Part shown: one piece after another, positions 23,301 to 35,500 of the stretch
Layout: every line of letters starts with the position of its first letter
Numbering within the stretch: position 1 is the first letter of the stretch
From: Theristus sp. LFF4_11
Lineage: Eukaryota > Nematoda > Chromadorea > Monhysterida > Xyalidae
Assembly: GCA_030248135.1 (NCBI GenBank)
Contig: JASANC010000547.1
Coordinates: 33,347-97,346 of the forward strand
Direction: 5' to 3'
DNA: 64,000 bases
Translations under genes and position numbers: made by a program
The notes under the pieces: model-generated
The model's database searches: none
Seen by the model: only the letters and a program-made list of their open reading frames with translations
Told to the model about the DNA's origin: nothing

Positions 23301-24134
23301 GCACTACTTTCGTTGACATGTAAAATTAGTTTTTATCGTCGCACTGCATGTCTGCCTCTGGTTTGTTCCTGGTCTTTCGGTCCACCGCGTCGTTGTTTAG
23401 TAGCTTGCATCGCTTGTCAAGCCGTGCGCGTGGTGTGCCTGTGCCTTTTGTTCTGTTTTTTTGTACTTTTGTTGTCGCTGATATTTGCGCTCAGTCAAAT
23501 CCCCATTGGAAGTTTTATCTCTTCGAGAGCACCGTTTCTGCACATATCGATCCACTTGTTGTTTGCAGTATGCATTCTAATACGACTGTGAATCTTTCTT
23601 GAATATTATCTTATTGAGTACAACAATGTGTTTCCATTGAGTGCATGTTTTCATCATTGAGGTATTGAAACACGCGACATGGCGTGATTGCCCTGCCCTG
23701 CCTGATTCTATTGTACCACGTACTTTGTTTGTGTATCTCAAACCCACTAACAGATGCGTTTCGAAGTTTTTTGTGCAGTGCACGCAATGCATGTACGTGA
23801 CGTGCTCACGTTTTTTTTAATTTATACTTTTTAAACAATTTTTTTCTTTTATCATTTTTAAAGTAATGAAAATCTCATTTAAAACCTAATATCGTGAACA
23901 ATCAACTGACCGAGGTGGTCTCTTTCGCAGTTTTTGTCTCATGCGCAACGTTTGTATATCATTTGTGTCCTGTTTTACCAAACAGCCACGCCCACTTTTG
24001 TTTGGAAAGCTTACTTTTGACGACTTTTTTGCGAACAAAGCGATAAGTAACTTATCAAATTTTTGTCTCCCGTCCAACTAAAAAACAATTCTTCAGAGAG
24101 AAAAACCACTAAAATACTCAAGCAAGACGCTCGG
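20327..24134. other. Gene-poor stretch between TMEM50 and DLK
   Basis: No recognised gene. From about 20.6 to 23.6 kb the sequence has several overlapping open frames of 90-230 codons on both strands (for example 20645-21340 + and 20599-21042 -) with no family I recognise. Many are rich in Cys. One (21657-21941 +) has zinc-finger-like spacing, and near 22215-22330 a CDIC-like start and a CEQC-like end fall in different frames. The DLK promoter and 5' UTR should lie near the right end. Confidence 0.4.
21657..21941 (+). other. Orphan ORF with AN1-like cysteine/histidine spacing (94 aa)
   Basis: From an ATG at 21657 the frame reads MTCVFC, then a Cys pair after eight residues (CPRC), GLLGC, a further Cys, ALH, and QHTCVSC. 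The order C-x2-C-x8-C-x2-C, then Cys, then C-x2-H-x6-H-x-C resembles an AN1-type zinc finger (usual ending C-x4-C-x2-H-x5-H-x-C), with slightly wide spacing. Nothing supports expression: no intron or recognised neighbour is present. It may be a remnant of a decayed gene or a chance frame. Confidence 0.25.
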
Positions 24135-27100
24135 AGAATGAAAACGAACGGCGGCGGTGGTGGCGGCGGCGGCTGTGTTGTCGCCGGACTGGACGTCAAC
24201 GAGAACAAGCATCGCATCTCGGCACCGGCAACGCTGGACGTGTCCGAGCACAGCGACGTCACGCCCGTCCGCCAGAGTCGCCTGTGTCCGGCCGTACTGA
24301 ACATCGTCAGATCACCAAACGATGCAACCCATCAACCGATCATCGCCACCGAACAGCCGCCATCCGGCATCGTCGCCGATCGCGTCAGCAACTTCGATCT
24401 GATGGCCAACCTACCGCAATTGACTCAGTCGGCGCCGGCGACACCGATCGGCCAGAAGACCACTTCCGCGGGGCAGACGTTCTTCCAGCATCATTTGAAA
24501 GCGCCCGCCACCGACGTGAACTGCAACAATCTGGACACGGTGAATTCGCACAACAACAACAACAATAATAATAATAGTGATCACCAGCACCATCATCATC
24601 ACCATCACCACAAGAACATTGTTGCTCCGCCGAATACGGTGATCAACACCAGCGACGGCCACAATGATGCACAGCAGCAGCAACAAGCGACGCCGACGAC
24701 CACCACGTCCACGCTGACGCCGTCCACGACCACGACGTCGCCGTCGAACACGCTCAGCCCACTGACGCTCTCCAACGTCGGCGGCTTCTTCTCCGGCTGT
24801 CTGCAGCCGTTGTTCGCGTATCTGAACACTGCGAAACTGTCGCAGGCAGCAGCAGGTCAACCGGAGACGACGGCGATGATGCTGATGAAGAAGCACACTG
24901 CGGCGGCCGTCGGCGCCAACGCGAACAGCCTCGGCGACTGGGAGATTCCGTTCGAGTCGATCACGAATCTCGAGTGGCTCGGCTCCGGCTCGCAGGGCGC
25001 CGTGTTCTTGGGACAGTTGAACGGCGAGAAGGTGGCCGTGAAGAAAGTACGCGACGTCGCCGAGACGAAGATCGACCATCTGCGACGGTTGAAACATCGC
25101 AATATCATCGATTTCAAGTTGGTTCAAGTTTCGTTTGTGATTGCTGTTGTCCGTTGAAAAAACACACACTTCAACGGGTACGGTGAAGAAACGGTGTTGA
25201 CGCTGGCCTTAAACCATTTCAGAGGAGTGTGCACGCAGGCGCCGTGTTACTGTATCGTGATGGAGTACTGTGCCCAAGGCCAGCTGTACGAGGTGCTGCG
25301 ACGCACGGACGTCAAATTGAATACCGACCGAGTGATGAACTACTCAACACAGATTGCCGAAGGCATGGCGTATCTGCATCAGTTCAAGATCATTCACAGA
25401 GATCTGAAATCTTTGAAGTTAGTTTTGACGTTTTGTGAAAAGGGGATTTTTTGAACAGCAAATACAGTACCTTATTTTGAAAGTTCGTGTTGAGACCGTT
25501 TTACAACCGAATAAAAAGAGTAGTCATCGTTTGAGCGTAAGGGATTTTGATTTGTTTGTTTGCTTTGATTTTACAGTCTGTTCTTGTGTTCATTTAATTT
25601 TGTGTAAATATTAAATTAATTTTTAGCGTTCTCGTGGATGAAAAGGACGTCCTGAAGATCAGTGATTTTGGCACGTGTCGTCAATGGACCCAAAACAGTG
25701 CGCAAATGTCGTTTTGCGGCACGGTCGCATGGATGGCACCTGAGATGATTCGTAACGAGCCGAGATCCGAGAAGGTCGACGTCTGGTCGTTTGGTGTTGT
25801 GTTGTGGGAGCTGATAACGAGACAGATTCCGTTCAATGACGTCGACTCGCACGCAATCATCCTTGGCGTCGGCAATGGGTAGGATTTTATAATTTTGTAG
25901 CCCAAGGTAGACTGAATGACTTCAGAAGAATTTTTCACGGATGGATTGATCTTTCATTCAACATGTTTTTAAAAAAAAGTTGACGGTCTGAGTGATTCAA
26001 CATTGTTCTGCAAGTGAGTTTTTTTCAACAATTTTACCAAGCCGTTTCTTTTTAGCACTCTATCGCTACCTGTGCCTGAAACAGTGCCAGAAGGCTTGAA
26101 ACTCTTACTGCGCCAATGCTGGTCGCTAAAGCCGCGCAATCGTCCGTCGTTTCCGCACATTCTGCGTCATTTGGATATTGCACGCAGCGAACTGCAACCG
26201 TACACCACCGCCGAGACTGAGTGGGAGCGCCTTCAACTGAAATGGGCCGACGAAATCAGCAGTCACATGCAAATGATGCGCACCACCAAACCAATTATGG
26301 ATGATCAACGACACACGTTGTTTTCACAAGCCGGTTTGTTTTCGGAACCTGTGTTTATTTTTTCTGAAAATGTAGTTTAGATTACAATGAGTTTCACATT
26401 GTATAAACGTTTTGTACAAACTGTAGAGCAAGAGCTAATACGACGTCGACGAGAAGAGCTAAAGCACGCCCAAGATGTGCGCGAACTATACGAACAAAAG
26501 TTTCGTCGCGTGACAGGTCAGTTGCTTTGTCTTCTGGGTCTATTTTAAATGTAGCCAAGCTGGAAAAAACGAATTTCTTGCAGAATTGTACAAAGAGTTG
26601 AATGACATTGTGCTGTTTCACGACCAACAAAAGCGCGAGATGGCTTGTCGCGAACAACAGATGATGCATATTCTGCAAGCTTACGGCTTCATAAATCGGC
26701 CTGCTCGTCCATCTAAACAACACCGCATTTCACGGCCATTGATGGCCAGAGCTGGTCCGCGTATGGTTACTGGACAGACGGACTCTTGCGCAGCTACCGA
26801 GTAAGCTTCACCGACCTCTTTCTATTAGAACCCCACTGTTTGAAATTAAAAATTTAACGTTATACTTTTAATCCTTTCAGCGTGCAATCCTCAATAACGA
26901 ACGCGGCCGTCCTGCACATCTCGTCTAACGTGCCAGTACCAGCAAGTTGCCAAGCGGCGCAATGCAGTAGCAGCAGCAGTTCGTCCGAAGACGACGATGC
27001 AACGAGTCACGTTGCTGTAGTGGCCTCAAGACATCACACACCCGTTGCAAGTCCTGCTTTGTCAAATAGCCGAAGCAGTGCAACAGTGAGCAACAGCTGT

Positions 27101-29382
27101 ACGAACACGCCCAGCGTACGCAAATCGTCATCTAGTCGCCGACTCAGCTCCTCTGGCGCAGCCAGTGGATCTTCTCGACGTCCGAGCGTTTGTCGATTGT
27201 CTCCAGCTCGACTGTCCACTGGTTAGGGTTTTTTAAAACGTTTATAAATTGTTAAACATGTAATATGTATAGGATAACAGTCAAATGTTAGTTCACTCTG
27301 TTATAGAGCGGTTCTCTCGTGAATCGTCAGCTCGAGCGTCCGGTTGTAGCACGGGTCGTAGTGAAATGAGCAACCTCTCTGTGGGTACAAGCAGTAGCGG
27401 GGGGTTGCTCGTGCGAGCGTCACCGTATCGTGTCTCGGGGAGCAGCGCCGTTTCTGCTGACAGTGGAGTGCATGGACTAACCAGCCCAACAGAATCGCTT
27501 GCTGACGTACAAGTAGTCAAAGGTAAATAATTTTTTAACAGCCACTGGATGAATTCGCAACAAGATGGTGAACGTGCTGTTTTGTACAAAAAAACAGTCT
27601 ATGGTTATTTAATAGATGAACTCTCCGATTACGACTTTTCGACTTATCATCGTGGCAGTCGACGGCATTCGAGCTTACAAGGTACGAAGCTGTATCGGAA
27701 CGAAGTTGGTCGCTGGTCGGACGGACGGATCAGGCAGCTGCAACAGGTTGCACCTCCACCAGGCAGCCGTCTGACACGAGGTTCACAAGCTCGCAGTGCC
27801 GTGCATCGTCGGCGGACACCAAAAGGCAGCAAAGCCAATTTGACAGTTGACAATACGTGCTATTCTGCTTCGGGATCTGAGATGAAACGTACAAGAACCA
27901 TTTCTCCTGGCATGCTCAGCAGTGGAGTTCGAAAAGAAGCCGGCGTCGACATCCGTAGTAAGGGTGCTTTAACGTCATAAAACAATTATGCAAGAAATAT
28001 TAAAATACAAAACTTAATTCTGCTGCAGAAACCTCGGAACCAAACAACAACACGGTCGTAATCAAAGAAGACCGTAAGAAAAGCGTGGCAACTGCTTCGC
28101 CAGAAGAGGTGTGCCTTGGGTGCAAAGGTTACTGCACTGATAAAAATTGCGCGTTCCGCGCCGCGCGAATGGCAGCCGTGGGAAAACAAATTGCTGTCGG
28201 CGACCACAAAGACTATTGCGTTATCGAGGACAGCAACTTCAATACGGTTAGTGCATTAAACTCATCTGAATATTTTTAACCGGATCATCATCGTTGCCTT
28301 TTTGATTTGATTTCGAATTTTAGACAATGCAATTGACTCACCAGCATAACGCAGTCAACAGAAGTTTTGAGCAGCACTCACTCAATATGTTGCGTCAATG
28401 TTGCAGATTCCCATAATGAAGCACTCCCCAAGTTATCAAGAGGCACTTCGCGCCAGTGTTCTTGTACATCGAAGTCCTACACTGCAGCGAAGTCCAACAA
28501 TCCTCAGCCGTGTACGTCACATTCTGGACGATGGACGGGCGACGCACAGTGACCCAGATATGAGAGGCTGGAGGTGCACCTCTGATGATGACGGCGATGA
28601 ATCACTGACAAGCTCGACGGATAGCGAGAAAGAGAATGATCTTGAAAGCTCTACAAACCTGTAAGTTTTAATGACTTTGTTTTCGATTCTGGAATTACTA
28701 AAATTGACCTCAACTAAAACTGCTTCTGTTCTTTAGCAATGACACACTGACTGCCAGTGCGTTCCGTCGTGAAATCACGGCAGCAACCACACCCGGTAGC
28801 AGCACTGCACAGCTCATGCCACCACCGCAACCGAGACAGCCGATGGTCACTTTTCGAAAACAACAGCCAATCACCAGTGAAGAAGAGAACACCAGTGAAC
28901 GGTTTGACGGCGTCACATGTTCCTTTAATTTTTTTTACTTTGTACTATTTTCAATTTAATCGCTCAGTCCTGCTATTGCTGTATTGCAGGTCAAGTCGAG
29001 ATTCAAACGGCATACTGGCACAGCAGCTAGCTATGATCAGTTCAGCGTCAACAATAGAGAGCAGCCTCGAACGTAGCCTTGAATTGGCCGCCATTCACTC
29101 GGACGGGCTTTCTGACAAAGAGCGCCGCGTGCGAGCTGTGAAACAAATGATTGGTCATCGACGAACCAATAGCGTATGTTTACATTTGTGGTGAAGGAAC
29201 TATTATAAAATTCAGCTTTTTTTATTTATGGTATTTTTTTGCTCTTCAGAATCCAGATTTTTTATTTATGGTATCTTTTTGCTCTTCAGAATCCAAACAA
29301 CGGCGGACTACCAATACCAGATTTGATTTATGAAACTACGACCACAGATAGCAGTGACTCCGATCAACCCGTGCACTGCTGA
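24135..29382 (+). CDS. MAP3K13: DLK/LZK-type MAP kinase kinase kinase (MAP3K12/13, DLK-1, Wallenda)
   Basis: Fourteen exons: 24135-25117, 25223-25417, 25627-25878, 26056-26333, 26427-26516, 26584-26800, 26881-27221, 27307-27522, 27616-27957, 28029-28246, 28407-28660, 28737-28901, 28990-29173, 29290-29382; 1275 residues, all phases consistent. The N-terminus is low-complexity (poly-Gly, Asn and His runs). The kinase starts at WEIPFESI (269), with GSGSQG, VAVKK (Lys303), HRD (386-388), DFG (406-408) and AWMAPE. Its closest family is DLK ([23 protein letters not shown]). It is followed by a leucine-zipper/coiled region (about 570-635) containing [15 protein letters not shown] and a long Ser-rich tail. 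SDGLSD is at residues 1221-1226. DLK kinases activate MKK4/7-p38/JNK signalling in neurons for axon injury responses and are controlled by RPM-1/Highwire. Oddity: HRDLKS is followed by Leu where the family has Pro. The symbol marks the family; the 12 versus 13 split is vertebrate-specific. Confidence 0.95.
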
Positions 29383-30298
29383 ACATTCAGTGAATGTGTT
29401 TTCAAAATATTGTTGCATTTCTGTTTTGTTCCTTGTTCAATTCTCTGTTTTTTGTTTTTGATACTGTGAATGTTTGTTGGCCTTTTTCAAAAATTGGTTT
29501 ATGATGCGGACAAAACAGGTTTTTCTTTGGTGTTGTAGTTCTGTAGTTTCTCCCCAATAACCTACTCACAAATTGCACTCACTCAAAATGACTCACTTGT
29601 GTTACACAAGTTCTCTCTATGTGTAGAGTTTGATTGTTGTCACAAATATTTTTAGATTTGAAGTCTACGTACAAACGCAATCTTCTATTGATAACATTGC
29701 TATTTTTAATCTCAATATATTGATTACTTTTTGTAATTTGTTTTAAGCCATTGACAAATTTCTTGTGTACATGTATGTTTTGTACTCGTTACTGTTCTTT
29801 AGTATTTTTCTGTGACTTTTCTCAAAGTGTTTTTGTTTTATTGAAAAGACAATCAAAATGTTCTGACGCCACCAAATGTTAAACACTCGTAGCAGTTTTT
29901 ATTTCTCGCCTGTTGATTGTTTTACTGCTTCTAACTCTTGTTTTGGTTGATTACAGTATTCCATTTTTGTTCTGTATGGTTGTGTTAATTTGTATCTAAT
30001 TTCTGTTTCAAGGTTGTGATAGATGGTAGTCGCACAGCTTCTTTTCTATCAGCTTTCAACAATTTTATTTGTTGATGTGATTATTTCCGGTATTGTTCAG
30101 TTTTACGGGCATATTTTGCTTTTATGTAGCCGGTTATACGTTTTGTAAAAATTTTATTTTTGAAACAGTTAAAACTTTGAACTGTATCAACCCAAAGTAA
30201 GAATACGTACATCAAAGCAATCGAAGAAAGTGGACGACGTGCAAAAAGCAACTAAAATCCGAAATATGCTGATTAGCTTCGCTAATCAAAATATCAAC
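29383..30298. other. Convergent 3' spacer between DLK and the cation transporter
   Basis: There is no gene in this A/T-rich stretch. It should contain the 3' UTRs of both convergent genes. I found no unambiguous poly(A) signal for either. Confidence 0.5.
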
Positions 30299-32595
30299 TC
30301 ACAAATAGTCGACATGATCAAAATCGTAGTCACAATGGACGAACACACGTTCGACTTCTTCTAGTCGTTGCAGTTTCATCGCCAACGGCTCTGAGATGTC
30401 GTGCGCGGCGCGTAGCGTCATTTCAGCATCGAGCACGATGTGTAGTTCAATCAAAAACTTGCTACCGTGGTGATAGATGAAGATCGTGTCAACATGCGTG
30501 ATTGACGGCGAATGATCAAGCGTGATGTTGATGACTCGTTTGATGAAATTTGCATTTGCTGTGCGTCCGCTTAACAGAGGCAGTTGGTCGCGTGCCATCA
30601 GGAACCAGACAGTCGCTACGTAGAAACTGAAGTGTACTATTTTATTTGGTTCAGTCTCTGAGATTTGTGCGTGCGGATTGATGAACATCATCAGACCGCC
30701 ACAACCAATCGCTATATCAGCAAATACCTGTACTTTTACGATTAGAGAAAGAAAAATAACAAGCACGAACCAAACCAGTCCACCACCAATAGGATCGCAG
30801 TAAATCCAGACGAATTTGCCAAGTACAGCTGCAAACACTGCCACAAGATTAATAATGACATCATTCCGTTGATCAGCTGCAAGCACCGCAGTAGATGGCG
30901 ATTTATAAAGCATGCAGAGTATCCACAAAGTAAACTTCAGCGTGGTTCCAACACCGAATATTGCATAGAACGCCCAGTTCAGGTCCACGACTGACTGAAA
31001 TGCAACAACTGTTGACTGGCCTGGACAGGATTAAGAATTGGGCTGTTCTGTTTTATTCGGCCCGCTTAAGCGTCAGGCAAATGCAAAAGGAAACAGGTTC
31101 CAATGCAGCAAGCTGGGTACACAGCCAGCTGGGCACGTCAATTGATTCTACGAACACATGATGCACTCGATTAACGTGTCAGCACGTTCGTTAATTATGG
31201 ATACTCAACGAATGAACTTTTTTTGACAGAGAGAAACCCGGCTAAGCTGAAAAGTACAACACTGCTTACCGGACCGTTGATAATTCGTTCGACGGCCTCA
31301 ATAATGACAAGAATGTTAGCGACGCCCATAACGATCGAAATTATGATGACTGCCACTGGCTCCAACTGGTCACGCCCTCTCGGGTACTCGTACGGACTGG
31401 CCCGTTTCATGGCACGCATCGTCAACCAAATGATTCCGCCCGAGGTCAAGTCGACAGCCGAGTCTACCACGGTGCCAACCACCGACAGCGAGTTGGTCAG
31501 AACGGCAGCGAGCGTTTTGAACACGAGCAGCGAGATGTTTACGATCATGATGGTCTGAGCTTTGAGAAGGGGCAAATGGGGTTTTCGTTAAGCCTCTGAT
31601 GATCACTGTAACAACTGATAATTCACGTAGACCATCCATTCTTCCGATCTCTCTTATCTCTTGGGGACCGAGTTAGTTGTTTGCTTAGATGGGTGTATTG
31701 GTCAGCAACTTGGCTGAGTGAACATGCGTGTGAGTGAGTTACATAAAATTCGGAAATCAACAACGCGAGAATAAAAGCAAAGGGTTCAGCCGCGATGAGG
31801 GTCGGGAATTGAATAGACACAAAACAAGAAACCAACCGCAGCCAAATAGGAGTCGATTTTTCGTTGCTTCGTTTCAGTCGCTTCTTGTTCTTCTTTTGTC
31901 TGTTCGGTTTTCAGGAATTCATTGTCTCTGGCGTAGTCGCCAATCAGTTCGTTTTGCGTTTTGTAAAACTGACGCACTCGCTGGCGTTGACGTCGCTGCC
32001 GCAGTCCCAACGGTAGTTTTTCTTCGATCACCTAAAATTTGCCCACCGAATGTCGTTGTTGTGTTTCTGTTCTGTTGGAAGCCAACAAACATTTCTGTTT
32101 GTTTGTCTATTCCATACCTGTTTTCAAAACCGTTTCAAATCCAAATCCCGATTTTACTGTCGTTCTTCTTTTTATTGGAAGCAAGTTTCCGCATCGTGAA
32201 TTTGAATTTGGAAATACAAACAAGAGTCCCTGCTGTTTTTCATCAATGGAATTTCTTGAGAAAATTAAGGAGATGGAACGTGAACAGCTGACCAATCAGC
32301 GATTTGATTGTTGTGAGAGAAAAAAGTCAACTCGCTTCACTGAATTGAGAAGCACCTTTCGTCCAGTATCTGCCGCAGTATCCGTCTTTTGACTGAACGA
32401 GTGTCTTTGAACGCGTTGGTGCACCATTGCAGCAGGGCTGGTGGCACTTTTGTGCAAATTCACATTGACTTTTGTGCTGTTCGACTCATCCACGAGCTCG
32501 CCCACGTCCAGGACGACTTGCTTGCTCGATTCATTTGCTTGTTTTTCGTCATGGTTTTGTCCGTTATTCGACATTGAATTGTTTTCGGAATTCAT
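30299..32595 (-). CDS. Cation diffusion facilitator, Fe/Mn-type (SLC30-like metal transporter)
   Basis: Exons 32595-32356, 32031-31837, 31554-31270, 30994-30771 and 30626-30299 join in phase to 423 residues. The N-terminal 80 residues are polar and variable. Exon 2 carries FYKTQNELIGDY, a signature before the first membrane segment of Fe/Mn CDFs. Exon 3 has NSLSVVGTVVDSAVDLTSG (metal site DxxxD in helix 2) and YEYPRGRDQLEPV. Exon 4 has LAADQRNDVIIN (second DxxxD; the common His is Gln) and CDPIGGGL. Exon 5 holds LLSGRTA and the cytosolic domain with HVDTIFIYHHGSKFLIELHIVL and VHCDYDFDH. CDFs export divalent metals from the cytosol by proton antiport. DxxxD at both sites, instead of the HxxxD of Zn transporters, suggests Mn or Fe. 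The intron 30627-30770 is inferred: without it the frame stays open but inserts 48 residues that break the DPIG-to-LSG spacing. Confidence 0.9.
31040..31135 (+). repeat. Dispersed repeat copy in a transporter intron, pair of 16870-16985
   Basis: It carries GGCTGTTCTGTTTTATTCGG, CGCTTAAGCGTCAGGCAAAT and GGAAACAGGTTCCAATGCAG in the order seen at 16870-16985. It lies antisense to the host gene, just upstream of exon 4 of the cation transporter, whereas the SCAPER copy is sense to its host. Confidence 0.8.
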
Positions 32596-33317
32596 CCTTG
32601 ATTTCAAAAGTATGAAGTAGAGAAAAGAGCAAAAATATGCACTGCAACCACAGTGAAACGCGGATAAAGCCAAAATATAAAAACGGCAGAGTTTCAAGCG
32701 AAAAGAACGCCAGACTTTCGATTCAGCCGACTTCACGATTCCTGAAATCGAGAATATCGCTTTCGAAGATTTTGAGCGCAAAAATTTTTGATAATGCAGA
32801 CGAGCAAAGCAACATTTTTGTATGTGCATGGACTGCGCACCGAAATCAAAATTACGAAACAGTCGTTATCAGCGTTTTACATTCAGATCAGAAACATCAG
32901 CTATGTACAGCTGCACTGCGTTGTTTTGGTCCCAAAAAAACATTGAAACTAATGATATTTTTTGAATGTTGAATACTGCGCCGTGCGATTCATCACTTTT
33001 TGGCCACGTGAATATACCGAGAAACGAATGAGTGTTCAGTTCAAAATCATCAATTCTAGTTGCAGCGATTTATTGTGGTGTGGTTATCTTCCCCCTCCTC
33101 TGGCCGCCCAGAAAGTACAGAACGCACAAAACTGTGGTGTTTGGTGTAGGGGTGCATGAACGCTTGTGTGCCAGTGAACCAAAGTGCTCGCCACGAATGA
33201 CGAACAGTCTCCAGTCAAGTGCCGATCTGTCCGGCAGGCACGATTGATCTGAACCCGTCGCAAATGCAAACTATTTCCCCGGATTATCCAGTGTCAAAAC
33301 AACATTTTTATCACACA

Positions 33318-33482
33318 CGCAGAAAAAATGCATCTGCACTGCATCCTGCACTGCAAACGGCTCTGCATTTCCCGCGGCATTAAAAAACTGTTATGCATCT
33401 TAAAAAATACAGTCAGTAAATGCAGTGCAGTTTGCAGTGCAGGCGGTTTTGCAATGCAGGCTATAATGCAGGATGCAACGTT
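33318..33482. repeat. TGCA-rich imperfect palindrome
   Basis: The left half (CATCTGCACTGCATCC, TGCACTGCAAACGG, CTCTGCATTT) roughly mirrors the right half (AAATGCAGTGCAG, TTTGCAGTGCAGGCGG, AATGCAGGATGCA) around about 33400. It could be a foldback element. Confidence 0.6.
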
Positions 33483-33520
33483 TCTGTATGCAGAATGTGC
33501 TTGTTCACACACGTACAGGC

Positions 33521-33563
33521 CTGTTCATACTGACGCATGCGTGTACGGCACGGCACGTCACCT
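33521..33563 (+). repeat. Partial copy of the CGTATG-type MITE
   Basis: GTTCATACTGACGCATGCG followed by TACGGCACGGCACGTCAC matches the left arm of the element at 10831-10977 with a few changes. No right arm is present. Confidence 0.6.
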
Positions 33564-35401
33564 TGTGTCGCAATTATTACTCCAAGCAAACTGCGGGCCA
33601 GAACGGCTTGTTGCGCCGGGCTTACTTGTGAAGTGCGCTTCGGGCAAACGTCGTCTGACGACGAACGGGATTATGAAACATAAACAAGCGCGTTTTTTGC
33701 ACGTGTATTCAAATCGTTTCATCTTCATCTATAGTGCCGTCGGCCATAATCAAAATCAATGACGCTGGAATAAACATATGGAATACATTGCCGAAAAGCA
33801 CATGCAAATCAATTGACACATGCCGAAAGTGCTGCGGCGAGTTGCAAGCCATCATCTGAAAAGCGCGACGCAAAACAGCAGAATCATAGCGGCGAGCGCA
33901 TGAGAACGTGCCATTAGTGTTCACGACAGCGCATAATCGTGCTCTTTTTACAAGCGCGTCCGATTTTTCCGTGGACTGTGTCTCTCTTTTGTGTCAGTCA
34001 TTGTCGCTGTCATTTGCATGAAGTTTGTCAGATGTTGATTGTCGACATTGTCTGTGTGTCACTGACGTGTGTGTGTGTGTTCGTGTCCAAGTTGATGCAG
34101 TCACACGAATTCCAAGATTCACACAAGCTGCAATTGCCGCAAGCACGCACTTTCTTGTGTATGTAGCTCTTTCGTTTGGCACTTTATTTTCGTGCGTGGC
34201 TTTCGACAAAAATGCCGAAATCGCTTTATTTGTGTTTTCCAAAACATGAACACAACGTACATACATACAGTTTGTAGATAGAGGCAGCACACAGAAAACT
34301 TCTAATCCAGTGAGCGCATTATTTTTTTCGGTGCAAGCAGCCGCTCACCGCATGTGCTACCACGGACAGGCGGCACTTTGCCGAGGTGCACGGTACAAAC
34401 ATTTTCGCTCTCAACATGGATGACAGAAAGTGCGCGCGGAGCCGGTGGAGAGGGTTATATTGTCTCTTGCTTGATTATTCCCATCATTCATCTTGCTTGT
34501 ACTTTTTGTTGCTGCGAACCGGCTGTCGAGCCGCCTCTCGGCCACTGATTTCGCTCTGCATCCTGAAATTACGGCCTGTGGTGCACAAGAACACACCGTT
34601 GCTTGTTACACTTTAACTATCGTATTCTGATTGTTGCGAATATATGACAAACATAATGCGTGCACACGTCGACAGTGTTGTCATGCTGTTTAGTATTGTT
34701 TGAAGGGTTTTTGATGAACTTCGCCAACATTCAATGCAGGCGTATTCGATGGGTAATTTGTTTGTAAACAATACACCGCTACTAACATCGAAAAGTATCG
34801 TGCATTATTCGGAAAAAGGTAGAACATTTTTGCGGTTTTTTTCACCGCTTTCATGGGTTCATCCACATTCAATAAAGCTCGTTGATAATCGAGAAACTCT
34901 GCGTTCGACTACAGTTATGCTTTCGTTCTGTTCACTTTTTTCTCACAGATGATTGGTCGCTCGCTGTGTTAGAAATGACTAAAAATGTTCAGTCTTTTGA
35001 CAATATTTAGAACACATTTTTTGTCTTCAGAGCATGTAGGGTGCTTGAAAGCGTCAGCGCTATTTTTCTCATGAGGTTCTCTATTGTTTGAGGGCAATTT
35101 TGTCATTTGCGTGTTGTACATAACAAGATACAATGGGCGGAATCTGGATACAACCAGAATGAATGTGCTGACGCAAGGTAACGATTTCGTCAGCATAATT
35201 TTCTTGTTTTTGTTGCAAATACAGCTGACTATCGTATCAACAAAAAAGTTTGAAGCTGGGAACAAAAAGCGAAATCGTTATCACACTACGTTTTCATCCC
35301 CAAAGTAAGATCTCGTAAAGAAATAAATGCCAATAAGCTTCGTTATTTGCGCGAGTTTTTTTTTTCAGCGTCCTGCACTTTTGGCCACACTGAGAGTTCC
35401 A

Positions 35402-35500
35402 GAAAAAAGTTCAACATTTTGTTGAGCACGACGTTTGGTCAACCACAAGTAATTGCCATTGTGTGACTGTACAAGTTTAACAAAATGTTGAACTTTTTGT
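35402..35500. repeat. Short foldback repeat
   Basis: GAAAAAAGTTCAACATTTTG (from 35402) is inverted as CAAAATGTTGAACTTTTTG near 35480-35500, about 50 bp apart. No other copy was noticed. Confidence 0.55.

Noticed and set aside
24411..25169. 252-codon minus-strand open frame
   Set aside because: Antisense shadow of the GC-rich, low-complexity first exon of the DLK kinase.
28324..28406. Alternative upstream start of DLK exon 11 at an ATTTTAG acceptor
   Set aside because: That reading meets a stop codon shortly after entering the exon, whereas the acceptor at 28401-28406 keeps the frame through the downstream exons.
30627..30770. Continuous frame through the transporter's last intron
   Set aside because: The frame is open, but the extra 48 residues would disrupt the conserved spacing between DPIG and LSG. 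Splicing from GTTCGT to CTTCAG restores it exactly.
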